Of a stretch of 42,212 bases of DNA, positions 32,532 through 39,562 are shown piece by piece. Position 1 is the first letter of the stretch; every line of letters starts with the position of its first letter. Made by a program: the position numbers and the translations under genes. The notes under the pieces are model-generated. The model was given only the letters and a program-made list of their open reading frames with translations, was not told where the DNA came from and made no database searches. This DNA comes from an uncultured Bacilli bacterium (GTDB lineage: Bacteria; Bacillota_I; Bacilli_A; RF39; UBA660): NCBI GenBank assembly GCA_947623625.1, contig CANQHD010000004.1, positions 1 to 42,212 on the forward strand, read 5' to 3'.

Positions 32532-32998
32532 TACTGTATACCTCCCTTCCATGGAAAAGGTAATTCTTCCCATAAAAATGGACTATTGTCAAGAACATTC
32601 GCATTAATAGATATAGGTCCATATTGATTTTCATACTGTGTTCTAAGTTCATTTGCTTTTTTTCGAAATTGATTAAACATTTTTAACTTTGCTTGATCTG
32701 TTGGATGTAAATCCAAATATAAATTTAATTCATGAGCTGCAAAAGCAACCTCAGACATTTGTAAAAATAATGCCTCCTGTTCATTATGTGCGACTAATTT
32801 CTGAGGCATATAATTTTTATATGGAATATAAGTATTAACAAATAAATTTCCTAAAGTATATCCCTCTTTTGGTGTTCCTATTTCATCTTTTTTCATAGGC
32901 ATTTCATTCTTCATCTCATGCATTTGAGCTTGAGGATATAAATCTTCAGGATTAAAAAAATTAGACATGATGTTGTTCATCATATTATAATCGTTCAT
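32531..32998 (-). CDS. cotJB: CotJA-CotJB fusion spore coat protein
   Basis: 155 aa. The C-terminal 80 residues are CotJB: LNLYLDLHPTDQAKLKMFN, YENQYGPI, and FLWEELPFPWKGG. The N-terminal part contains a CotJA-like segment (GYTLGNLFVNTYIPYKNYMP, about 45-65) that in B. subtilis is on a separate protein. Fusion of CotJA and CotJB is unusual, or CotJA was reduced and linked to it. Start at ATG 32998 with AAGGAGG five bases upstream; a GTG at 33013 has no site. Operon partner of cotJC. Confidence 0.8.
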   Translation of the reverse strand: MNDYNMMNNIMSNFFNPEDLYPQAQMHEMKNEMPMKKDEIGTPKEGYTLGNLFVNTYIPYKNYMPQKLVAHNEQEALFLQMSEVAFAAHELNLYLDLHPTDQAKLKMFNQFRKKANELRTQYENQYGPISINANVLDNSPFLWEELPFPWKGGIQ

Positions 32999-33015
32999 AA
33001 ATTCCTCCTTCACTT

Positions 33016-33042
33016 TAACTTATGAAAAAAAAATTCCTTGGT
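33016..33042 (-). promoter_or_regulatory. Sigma-K-type promoter of the cotJ operon
   Basis: AC (33041-33042), 16 bases, CATAAGTTA (33016-33024), matching the sigma-K pattern. The leader would be short. In B. subtilis cotJ is sigma-E controlled, so the assignment is open. Confidence 0.45.
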
Positions 33043-33260
33043 ATGGGTATGTGTCTAGGTCTTTTACGTTTCTTTAATAATAATTCATTAAAAATTTTTT
33101 TCCAATTTTAATGTCATTTTATTTCAAAAGTTTTAAATAACTAGTGACATCTACTTAATACTGTCAAATTTAAAATTTTTCTATTATTAACACATTTTGT
33201 GTGTTATACTAATATTAAGAATAGATAATTACCTCCTATTCTTTAAAATATTTTTTATTT
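33043..33260. other. Intergenic stretch upstream of the antisense RNA
   Basis: No gene seen. It contains TATACT at 33205-33210 and a dyad AAGAATAG / CTATTCTT (33217-33224 and 33236-33243) whose loop carries CCTCC on the plus strand (GGAGG on the minus). Function unknown. Confidence 0.4.
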
Positions 33261-33263
33261 CAT

Positions 33264-33291
33264 TTGACTTTTTAGAAATTGGCTGTATAAT
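33264..33291 (+). promoter_or_regulatory. Promoter of the antisense RNA
   Basis: TTGACT (33264-33269), 16 bases, TATAAT (33286-33291) on the plus strand, one of the strongest sigma-A promoters in the window, with no protein gene directly after it. Confidence 0.7.
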
Positions 33292-33303
33292 AAAGTCATT
33301 TCT

Positions 33304-33339
33304 AAAAAAAATTCTATTTTATTTTTTCATAAAATAGAA
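33304..33339 (-). terminator. Terminator of the toxin mRNA
   Basis: Perfect 11-bp stem TTCTATTTTAT (33312-33322) / ATAAAATAGAA (33329-33339) followed on the minus strand by eight T (33304-33311). No other minus-strand gene ends here. Confidence 0.7.
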
Positions 33340-33400
33340 AAAGAGACATATCTATTTTACCAGTAGATACTTCTCTGCTCAATTAATTTCTTAATTGCAA

Positions 33401-33449
33401 AGAAAAGTACCAATCATTTGCTGATAGGTACTTTTCTATTAGTTTTTTT
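33401..33449 (+). terminator. Terminator of the antisense RNA
   Basis: Perfect 11-bp stem AGAAAAGTACC (33401-33411) / GGTACTTTTCT (33427-33437), followed by a run of seven T. Confidence 0.75.
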
Positions 33450-33507
33450 GTTTCAAAGCAATAATTGCTAGGAGTGTAATAAAAGCAAATGCTAATACTG
33501 CTTCCAT
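33439..33507 (-). CDS. Putative type I toxin, short hydrophobic peptide
   Basis: 22 aa, MEAVLAFAFITLLAIIALKQ plus two residues, a single membrane helix ending in Lys, like the holin-like type I toxins of Gram-positive bacteria. AAAGGAG lies eight bases upstream. An in-frame ATG at 33534, with a near-perfect site GGAGGTGAT, would add MIIKKGEKL at the front (31 aa). I cannot choose for certain. A promoter, terminator and antisense RNA surround it. The function is inferred from size, hydrophobicity and layout, not from a recognised family. Confidence 0.6.
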   Translation of the reverse strand: MEAVLAFAFITLLAIIALKQKN

Positions 33508-33627
33508 CAGCTTTTCTCCTTTTTTTATTATCATTCATTGAACATCACCTCCGTTCTTTTTAATATCCAATAAAACTTATTAAATTGAACAGAGGAAAGT
33601 ACCTACATAAATATATCTCTATCTTAG

Positions 33628-33656
33628 ATAATACACTTGTAAAATGAATTTGTCGA
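33628..33656 (-). promoter_or_regulatory. Promoter of the toxin mRNA
   Basis: TCGACA (33651-33656), 17 bases, TATTAT (33628-33633) on the minus strand; start near 33621, giving a leader of about 110 nt and an mRNA of about 318 nt. Confidence 0.5.
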
Positions 33657-33776
33657 GAAGAAAATAAATTTGAAAGACCAGATTGTAAATTTTGAAAAGG
33701 AATAAAACTTCTATAGTACATTTAAAAATTCATTTGAATAATAAGAAATTATATATAATTGTTCGTAAAAAATTGC

Positions 33777-33782
33777 TATAAT
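33777..33782 (+). promoter_or_regulatory. Extended -10 promoter of the 190-aa gene
   Basis: TTGC-TATAAT, with TG at the extended position, 37 bases before the ATG. No good -35. Confidence 0.5.
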
Positions 33783-33818
33783 AATATTAGAAAAATTTAA
33801 TAAAAAGGAAGTAGACTT

Positions 33819-34391
33819 ATGAGTAAATATTTAAAAGTAATGTTTGGGAATAAAGGTGCTAATTTTAATTATAAAATAGATGAAGTAAATGTTGCAGATA
33901 ATTGGAATCCAAATACATTTGATCCAAAGGAAATGGGTGGTTTTAATTTTAGTACAGAAGATAAAATATTGAGATGGCTAGTTCGTGGGGATACAATTTA
34001 TGATGTAATAATACCCGAAGATGCTGAAATTATCGATTGTCCTAGTGAATCAGCACCACATGGAGTATTTAGAAGTAATAAAATAATATTAACAAACCCT
34101 AAACCAATGACGGATGAACTTGCGATGAGTTTCTATCTAAAATCAGATTTGCCAGAAAAGTCATACTACAAGTCTTTAGCAGGATGCGCAATTAGAGGTT
34201 ATAAAAATACTTGCTTAAAAATAATTAATGATAGAGTTAATAAGGATAATATTGATTTAGTTTTAAGTGAATTTGATGACTTTACTAAACCTTACCAAGG
34301 TGCGGAAGAAAATGATAATATATTAGAAGTATACAATGAAGTAATGGATTTACTTAATGATATTAAAGATAGAAAATTTAGAAAAAAATAG
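33819..34391 (+). CDS. Hypothetical protein, 190 aa
   Basis: Not recognised. Soluble, acidic, without signal or membrane segments. Distinct features: GGFNFSTEDKILRWLVRGDT (about 40-59), YDVIIPEDAEIIDCPSE (about 61-77), HGVFRSNKIIL (about 81-91) and helical C-terminal half with repeated acidic stretches. The start is supported by AAAGGAAG. Codon usage is more AT-rich than its neighbours. It is monocistronic, next to a tRNA and the toxin-antitoxin locus, a setting typical of accessory or recently acquired genes. Confidence 0.7.
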   Translation: MSKYLKVMFGNKGANFNYKIDEVNVADNWNPNTFDPKEMGGFNFSTEDKILRWLVRGDTIYDVIIPEDAEIIDCPSESAPHGVFRSNKIILTNPKPMTDELAMSFYLKSDLPEKSYYKSLAGCAIRGYKNTCLKIINDRVNKDNIDLVLSEFDDFTKPYQGAEENDNILEVYNEVMDLLNDIKDRKFRKK

Positions 34392-34484
34392 AAATAGATT
34401 TAAAAGTTAGTTCATGTGCTAAAAACATATATTTCAATATGAACAAAATAATTTGAGATGCATTGAATTTAATATAAAAAATAC

Positions 34485-34513
34485 TTGTCAAATCAACTTT
34501 TTATTGATAAAAT
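34485..34513 (+). promoter_or_regulatory. Promoter of tRNA-His
   Basis: TTGTCA (34485-34490), 17 bases, TAAAAT (34508-34513), 21 bases before the tRNA. Confidence 0.65.
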
Positions 34514-34534
34514 AAGTATGTCTTTTAAAGAAAT

Positions 34535-34608
34535 GGCGAAATTGGTGAAGTGGTTAACACGCCGGATTGTGGCTCCGGTATGCATGGGTTCGATTCCCAT
34601 ATTTCGCC
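34535..34608 (+). tRNA. tRNA-His (anticodon GUG)
   Basis: Acceptor GCGAAAT/ATTTCGC with the extra G-1 opposite C73 that identifies tRNA-His. D-arm GTG...CAC, anticodon stem CCGGA/TCCGG, loop TTGTGGC (anticodon GTG), T-arm ATGGG-TTCGATT-CCCAT. CCA is not encoded, unlike in tRNA-Arg above. Confidence 0.96.
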
Positions 34609-34621
34609 ACATACTAAAATT

Positions 34622-34648
34622 AAACATGTAACTAAAATGCATGTTTTT
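34622..34648 (+). terminator. Terminator of tRNA-His
   Basis: AAACATG (34622-34628) / CATGTTT (34640-34646) stem and a T-run. Confidence 0.65.
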
Positions 34649-34724
34649 TTTATTTTTTGTTTATCACTTAAAATTTTTTCATTAAAATGCACTCTACTTT
34701 TCTTTTAGAAAGGAAAAAAAATGA

Positions 34725-34730
34725 TATACT
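34725..34730 (+). promoter_or_regulatory. Extended -10 promoter of ldh
   Basis: TGA-TATACT, 20 bases before the start codon; -35 weak. Confidence 0.5.
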
Positions 34731-34750
34731 AATAGAAAGGAGGATGAATC

Positions 34751-35668
34751 ATGAATAAAGTTGTCGTAATCGGTTGTGGAAAAGTTGGAATGACTTATAT
34801 TTATGCGCTTATTAATCAAATGAACAATGTTGATCAAATTATTATGATTGATGTTGATAAGGAAAAACTTGAAGGAGAACGTCTTGATTTATGTCATACT
34901 CTACAATTCGCTCCAAATAATATTTTAGTCAAAGTTGGAGATTATAATGATTGTAATGATGCAGCTATCATTGTTATTACTGCAGGTATTCCACAATCAT
35001 CCAATGATCGGCTAGACGATTTAGAAAAAAATAATGTTATTTATAAAAATATCTTAACAGAAATCAACAAAACAAATTTCAATGGAATTTTGCTCATCGC
35101 ATCCAATCCACTAGATGTGATGACTTATCTTGCTTATCACTATTCCAAACTAAAACCCCATCAGGTATTAGGAACAGGAACAAGCCTTGATAGTGCAAGA
35201 CTTTCTTACTATATAGCTGAAAAACTTGAAGTAAGTCCAAAAAGCATTCATGCATACGTACTAGGAGAACATGGTGCTTCACAATTTGTTGCATGGAGTA
35301 AAGCAAATATTGCTCAACAAAATATGAGCCGCTTTTTAGATGAAAAAGAAAAACAGGAGCTTGAAGAAAAAACGAAAAATGCTGCTTATGAAATTATTAA
35401 GCGCAAAGGATCTACATATTACGGAATTGCGATGGCATTGCAACGAATTACAAATGCAATTCTGAAAGACGAAGAAATTATCTTACCCGTTTCGAATTAT
35501 GATCAGGAAAACGATGTTTATATATCGACTCCATGTATTTTAGGAAAAAATGGAGTTAAAGAAAGAATTTTTATGGACTTAGACAAGCAAGAAGAAGAAA
35601 AACTCACCCATTCTATTTCGATTATAAAAAATGCAATTCAAAGTGTTACAAACAAAAAAGAGCATTAA
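34751..35668 (+). CDS. ldh: L-lactate dehydrogenase
   Basis: 305 aa. Reduces pyruvate to L-lactate to regenerate NAD+ in fermentation. NAD-binding GCGKVG (8-13), AGIPQ with Gln82 at the substrate-specificity site (malate dehydrogenase has Arg there), Arg87 of the active-site loop, GTSLDSARL (143-151) and catalytic His174 in LGEHG. Start supported by AAGGAGGATGAATC. Monocistronic, with its own terminator. The family call is firm; hydroxyisocaproate dehydrogenase activity is a possible alternative. Confidence 0.9.
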   Translation: MNKVVVIGCGKVGMTYIYALINQMNNVDQIIMIDVDKEKLEGERLDLCHTLQFAPNNILVKVGDYNDCNDAAIIVITAGIPQSSNDRLDDLEKNNVIYKNILTEINKTNFNGILLIASNPLDVMTYLAYHYSKLKPHQVLGTGTSLDSARLSYYIAEKLEVSPKSIHAYVLGEHGASQFVAWSKANIAQQNMSRFLDEKEKQELEEKTKNAAYEIIKRKGSTYYGIAMALQRITNAILKDEEIILPVSNYDQENDVYISTPCILGKNGVKERIFMDLDKQEEEKLTHSISIIKNAIQSVTNKKEH

Positions 35669-35680
35669 CTACTCTTTTTT
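35654..35680. terminator. Bidirectional terminator between ldh and the membrane protein
   Basis: AAAAAAGAG (35654-35662) / CTCTTTTTT (35672-35680), nine perfect base pairs, in the convergent region and overlapping both coding ends. Confidence 0.75.
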
Positions 35681-36090
35681 ATTTTACTACTCTCATCATC
35701 TTCCGTTGCAAGAGCCAGTAAAATTGTATTTAAAATCATACCAAGTATAATTAAACTTAATAAAAAGAAATTGTTTTTACAATAATCAATATTAATAGTA
35801 TACAAACTACTCTTTATTCTTGTATCCAGTAAAATTCTAGCGGTAATAAGTCCAAAATATAAAAATATACAAATCATAATAAGATTATAACTAATTGTTT
35901 CTTGATACACGGGATTTTTTTGAATCAAAGTCCAAAGAAGCATCCCAATATAAATAAAAACCATTCCTAAAAATAAAAATCCTTGCCATGATGATTCATA
36001 AATATAAGGAAGCATAAAAATGAGTAACACTAAGAAAAAAATATTTGAAATAATTCTGATAAAATAGAGCGTTCGTCTGAATATTTTCAT
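35665..36090 (-). CDS. Hypothetical membrane protein with four TM segments
   Basis: 141 aa. Four hydrophobic helices (about 7-27, 31-52, 63-86, 108-128), a basic N-terminus and a Ser/Lys-rich tail. Not recognised. I prefer the start at 36090 (MKIFRR), since GGGGAT lies seven bases upstream. ATG 36105 is an alternative and would overlap the upstream gene. Co-transcribed with the AAA ATPase before it. Confidence 0.65.
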   Translation of the reverse strand: MKIFRRTLYFIRIISNIFFLVLLIFMLPYIYESSWQGFLFLGMVFIYIGMLLWTLIQKNPVYQETISYNLIMICIFLYFGLITARILLDTRIKSSLYTINIDYCKNNFFLLSLIILGMILNTILLALATEDDESSKIKKSS

Positions 36091-36091
36091 T

Positions 36092-37006
36092 TTAATTATC
36101 CCCATTTTTTCCTAATTCTTTTTGAAAAACTGTTTCAAATCGAGCAAGTTCTTTCTCAACAACATCTGGATAGACATTTTTTGTATTTTGAATAGCTTTT
36201 TTTATGTCTTCAATATTGACTTCACTTCGATTATCAAAAACAGCATATGAAAATGCTTGTTGTAAAAGCGTTAAAGTAATATCAGGATATCTTGAACCTA
36301 TCTCATAAATTCTTTTATATTCACTGGTAAGATCCGTTAAAAATGCCATGATTTTTTCTTTGACATAATCACTATATAATAGTTTCGCACCTGTTTTTTT
36401 CTCTATTTTAGGAAGAGTTCCAAGTAAAATGGCAATGGTCTCCTCTCTTGTAGGTTCACTGATTTCTACTTTTTGAAACCTTCTTACAAATGCTTTATCT
36501 CTTAAAATATAGCGTTCATACTCTTCTGTTGTTGTGGCTCCAATAACTTTAATATCTCCTCTATCAAGACCTGGTTTAAACATATTTGCAAAATCCAATG
36601 CTTCTCCCTTAGAACCCATTAATGTATGAATTTCATCAATAAATAAAATAAGATTATGGTATTGCTTAAGTTCATCTAATAACATTTGAATCTTACTCTC
36701 GCCTGTTTCTTGATTCACTCCTAATAAAGCAGAAGTATTCACTTTAATAATATTATACCCTTTTAAATAATTAGGAACATTTCCAATTTGGATACGATAA
36801 GCAAGACCTTCGACAATCGCTGTTTTTCCAACACCTGGTTTACCAACCAAAATAGCACTTTTCTCTGGTGTTAGCAAAATGAGAACTAATTGCTTGATGG
36901 CTTCTTCACGGCCAATTGCAGGATTCGTAATAAAATTTTTTTTAGTAAAATTTTCTCCATAAGTTTCTAAAATGCTTATATTTTTCTTTTCTTGACTTTG
37001 CTCCAT
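36092..37006 (-). CDS. Stand-alone AAA+ ATPase resembling ClpA/B/C first module
   Basis: 304 aa. NPAIGREEAIKQLVLIL, Walker A GKPGVGKT (55-62), Walker B LILFIDEIHTLMG, sensor-1 IGATTTEEY and an arginine finger region AFVRRFQKV are all typical of Clp NBD1. There is no N-domain, middle domain or second ATPase, and no ClpP-binding loop, so it is not an ordinary Clp unfoldase. Its substrate is unknown. Start at ATG 37006 supported by AAGGAGG seven bases upstream; the ORF extends to 37066 without support. Confidence 0.85.
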   Translation of the reverse strand: MEQSQEKKNISILETYGENFTKKNFITNPAIGREEAIKQLVLILLTPEKSAILVGKPGVGKTAIVEGLAYRIQIGNVPNYLKGYNIIKVNTSALLGVNQETGESKIQMLLDELKQYHNLILFIDEIHTLMGSKGEALDFANMFKPGLDRGDIKVIGATTTEEYERYILRDKAFVRRFQKVEISEPTREETIAILLGTLPKIEKKTGAKLLYSDYVKEKIMAFLTDLTSEYKRIYEIGSRYPDITLTLLQQAFSYAVFDNRSEVNIEDIKKAIQNTKNVYPDVVEKELARFETVFQKELGKNGDN

Positions 37007-37027
37007 GAAGTAGCCTCCTTCATTTTT

Positions 37028-37056
37028 AGTATAGCACAAAATCAAAAGAAGTCCAA
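37028..37056 (-). promoter_or_regulatory. Promoter of the AAA ATPase operon
   Basis: TTGGAC (37051-37056), 17 bases, TATACT (37028-37033) with extended TG-C, on the minus strand. Confidence 0.6.
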
Positions 37057-37103
37057 GTCTGTTCAAATTCTTGTGATTTACAATTCAAAATGTCTATTGC
37101 TAC

Positions 37104-37562
37104 TTAAAGAAACTTCACATCTATTCCTTTTATATTTTTTAATTTCATCACAATCGTCAATGGAAGATATGCATCTATTTTTTCTAAAACAACGCCATTT
37201 CTTTGTATTTGTTCGCTTGCATCAAAAAATCCATAAGATTCTAATTTTTTTCTAAAGAGCCGTTCATATTCTTGAAGACTAGAACTATAAATACGGGATA
37301 AATTCTCACGCATTGTCTCATCTAAATATGGAAGATTATTCTGAAAAGAAATTGTAATAATTTTTCCAGTATCTTCTAAAAAAGAAGAAATCGTCTTTGT
37401 CGTCACTGTTTTATTTTTAAATATTAATTCTACTTTTCTTTCCATCATTTGATCCGTCTCTTCTAGATAAACTTGGTCTTTAGCATTTCCTATATTTAAT
37501 GGAAATAGGAAAATACTACACAAGAAAAACAAAAGAAAACTACAGTAACATACTTTCTTCAT
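37104..37562 (-). CDS. Secreted hypothetical protein, 152 aa
   Basis: Signal peptide (MKKVCYCSFLLFFLCSIFLF, cleavage near GNA-KD) followed by about 120 residues of predicted helix/strand mix (MMERKVELIFKNKTV, RLFRKKLESYGFF). Not recognised. Start at 37562 because GAGGTG lies seven bases upstream. It follows the YcxB-like gene at 86 bases, with a possible terminator between. The AAA ATPase promoter lies downstream. Confidence 0.7.
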   Translation of the reverse strand: MKKVCYCSFLLFFLCSIFLFPLNIGNAKDQVYLEETDQMMERKVELIFKNKTVTTKTISSFLEDTGKIITISFQNNLPYLDETMRENLSRIYSSSLQEYERLFRKKLESYGFFDASEQIQRNGVVLEKIDAYLPLTIVMKLKNIKGIDVKFL

Positions 37563-37631
37563 ATTTCGACACCTCGTTATTAGTATCTCCATTCCTAAGA
37601 AATTATGCTTACTTGAAATTAGCAATTTTTG

Positions 37632-37664
37632 GAAAGAAAAAAGATAAATTATTTTTTACCTTTT
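37632..37664 (-). terminator. Possible terminator after the YcxB-like gene
   Basis: AAAGGTAAA / TTTATCTTT pairing with one G-U, followed by TTTTCTTT on the minus strand. Confidence 0.4.
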
Positions 37665-38209
37665 TCTGTATCATCTAATATCAAAGTATTTTTATGATAT
37701 TTTTTTATAGTACTTATAATTTTTTTCTTTTGAGAAATCGGAAAGTAAAAATAGCAAGGTGTATCTGTAAGAATTGTTACTGAATATTTATGAACAACAA
37801 CGGCTTTTATTTTATTCCAAGAAAAATTCATTTGAATATCGTAATAAGATTGATCGGTTAATCCTTCTTCATTTAAAATGATTGTTTTCTTCCCACTCAC
37901 TTTTTTCACATAATAAAGATTTGTAATGCTAACAATTCTTCCAGTCAAATAACATAACCCAATGAGGAAAACAATACTTGCATAAAAATAAGCATTATTT
38001 TTCAAAAATAATATCAATAAAAACACAACAAATAAAGCAAGTGCAAATATCAGCAAGCTCTCTTCCATTGCATTAAAAAGATTCTTCTTTTTCTTCTTTA
38101 AAATGGACTTTTTGTGTTTAGATACAGCAACGGCTTCTGAAGTACATTCAAAAAAATTTTCTTTTGGATCACAGGTAATTTTCACTTTTTCACACCCCAA
38201 TTTCGACAT
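37649..38209 (-). CDS. YcxB-like domain membrane protein
   Basis: 186 aa. A basic N-terminal region, two TM helices (about 53-70 and 72-92), and a C-terminal domain typical of YcxB (ILNEEGLTDQSY, FSWNKIKAVVVHKYSVTIL, CYFYFPISQ). Function unknown. A GTG at 38185 with GGGGTG seven bases upstream is an alternative start. Confidence 0.65.
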   Translation of the reverse strand: MSKLGCEKVKITCDPKENFFECTSEAVAVSKHKKSILKKKKKNLFNAMEESLLIFALALFVVFLLILFLKNNAYFYASIVFLIGLCYLTGRIVSITNLYYVKKVSGKKTIILNEEGLTDQSYYDIQMNFSWNKIKAVVVHKYSVTILTDTPCYFYFPISQKKKIISTIKKYHKNTLILDDTEKGKK

Positions 38210-38271
38210 TCTTCTCTTTTTATTATACTTTAACTTTTAGAAAAAAATCAAGGTATTCAAGATGCTTTTTA

Positions 38272-38412
38272 ATAGACTTTTTTTCCATTTTCTATTTCTT
38301 GACTGACTTCTAATAAAGTAACTCCTTTTTTTGTATCTACCACTAACACAAGAACTTCACTTTTACATGAGGCGATTTTAATCGGTGGAAAATTTACAAC
38401 TGTCACTATCGC
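38272..38412 (-). pseudogene. Truncated duplicate of the csaA 3' end
   Basis: About 140 bases nearly identical to the last part of csaA 1.3 kb downstream on the plus map (39563-39703). The copy reads in frame as IVTVVNFPPIKIASCKSEVL and on to KKVY and a stop, about 46 codons with five amino-acid differences. It has no start codon, and homology ends abruptly near 38412. It is a dead partial duplication. Confidence 0.8.
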
Positions 38413-38455
38413 GAGAATTTAGCAGTTTTGAAACTTTATAGGATGATTATCCTTT

Positions 38456-39217
38456 TTAATTATTTTCGTATTGTAACGTCTTTAAAATCTCTAAAATATA
38501 CTCTTCTGTAAAAATATCTCCCTTTGGAAAAACCAGTAAAAACTCATCATCTTTGTTGTAAAGCCGAATGATAAAACTTTCCTCGCTTTTCACTATAAAC
38601 CCTATTAAATCTTTTTCAAAGTATTTTTCTGCCTGGTAAGAGGACATTGCTAAAAGATTTTCAAAAAAGTTATTCTCTTTCATTCGTGATACAGGTGTAA
38701 AAATGGTAGTTGGAGCATACTTATAGCTTTTAATATATTTAAATGCATCTACTCCATTCTTTATTTTTTTCTTTTGCAGAGATTGATAAAATTTTTCTAA
38801 TTCTTGTTTTTCATTTTCTTCAGGATAAAGATGTAACAATCTATTACTATCAAGATAGATATTTTTATTTCTTTCTATCATAAAACGCTCTTTTTGATTT
38901 CCATCTTCATCCAAAAGAATATAAGTTTGGTCGCTATATTTACCCCAATTAGGGTGTTCTTCTTTAAAATCTTTCAAAGAATTTTCAAGTAACAGTCCAT
39001 TGAAGTGAAGATACTCGTTATCTTTTAGTTTTTGCGATTGAATCGTTATTTTTTCAGAATAAAGTATTTCCCTTTGGGCACTTTTAATTGCTTCATAACT
39101 CATAGTTTCTTTATATTTGTGCAAATAGTATCCATGATAAATAAAATAAGTGCCTACAATAAGAATAATTACTAAAACAATAAGCGTTATTTTTCTCTTT
39201 TTTAAGTTTTTTTTCAT
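38456..39217 (-). CDS. Hypothetical membrane-anchored protein, 253 aa
   Basis: Basic N-terminus (MKKNLKKRK), one TM helix (about 10-27), then an extracytoplasmic domain of about 220 residues (YLHFNGLLLENSLKDF, YAPTTIFTPVSRM, EYILEILKTLQ). Not recognised. Good site CTAGGAGAGAACTC before the ATG. It lies between the two csaA copies, so it may have been inserted or duplicated with them. Confidence 0.72.
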   Translation of the reverse strand: MKKNLKKRKITLIVLVIILIVGTYFIYHGYYLHKYKETMSYEAIKSAQREILYSEKITIQSQKLKDNEYLHFNGLLLENSLKDFKEEHPNWGKYSDQTYILLDEDGNQKERFMIERNKNIYLDSNRLLHLYPEENEKQELEKFYQSLQKKKIKNGVDAFKYIKSYKYAPTTIFTPVSRMKENNFFENLLAMSSYQAEKYFEKDLIGFIVKSEESFIIRLYNKDDEFLLVFPKGDIFTEEYILEILKTLQYENN

Positions 39218-39235
39218 GAGTTCTCTCCTAGTATC

Positions 39236-39265
39236 AATATATCACACTTATTCACAAAAAAACAA
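39236..39265 (-). promoter_or_regulatory. Promoter of the 253-aa gene
   Basis: TTGTTT (39260-39265), 18 bases, TATATT (39236-39241) on the minus strand. Confidence 0.5.
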
Positions 39266-39392
39266 TTAGGCATTTTATTACCATAATTAAAGAAATGATA
39301 GCAAAATAATCAGATTAATTAAAATAAAGTAAAAAGTAGTACATATAACAAAATGTGTATTACCTTTTAGCTTTTCTTTGTTATTTTAGCAA

Positions 39393-39556
39393 TTTAACTG
39401 CAAACGGATTTTTAGAGAAAGTTTGACTTGGAAATGCTGAAATAACACTTTCTATTTTCCCATAACATTGAGTAAATATGAATTTGACTCATAAGCATTT
39501 GCTGTTAAAGTTTTATAGTCAGATGCAATGCTAACAATAGGTTCTACACCGTTTTT
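39393..39556 (-). pseudogene. Frameshifted coding remnant downstream of csaA
   Basis: In the 345-base gap between csaA and the next gene the minus strand reads NGVEPIVSIASDYKTLTANA and continues to NVMGK, then stops at TAG. A one-base shift restores IESVISAFPSQTFSKNPFA and a second stop. It looks like the C-terminus of a lost gene. Family not recognised. The rest of the gap shows only the promoter. Confidence 0.45.
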
Positions 39557-39562
39557 TAAATT

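Larger units (their letters stand above)
33298..33449 (+). ncRNA. Putative antisense antitoxin RNA of a type I toxin-antitoxin locus
   Basis: About 150 nt from a strong promoter to a terminator, with no protein gene. Three hairpins are visible: 33312-33339 (11 bp), 33380-33397 (7 bp, tetraloop) and 33401-33437 (11 bp, terminator). It runs antisense to the 3' end of the mRNA of the small hydrophobic peptide at 33439-33507. The layout matches type I antitoxins such as RatA or SR4, where the RNA pairs with the toxin mRNA 3' region. Existence is inferred from signals only. Confidence 0.6.

Noticed and set aside
33383-33538. 51-codon frame on the minus strand starting four bases from the toxin's alternative ATG, with the strong GGAGGTGAT site
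   Set aside because: Its product is mixed and polar, with no recognisable feature, and it overlaps the hydrophobic peptide in another frame. It may be a leader frame but I cannot support it as a gene.
34392-34484. GTTCAT/ATGAAC hairpin after the 190-aa gene as a small RNA
   Set aside because: Six base pairs with a long AT-rich loop is not distinguishable from chance in this composition.
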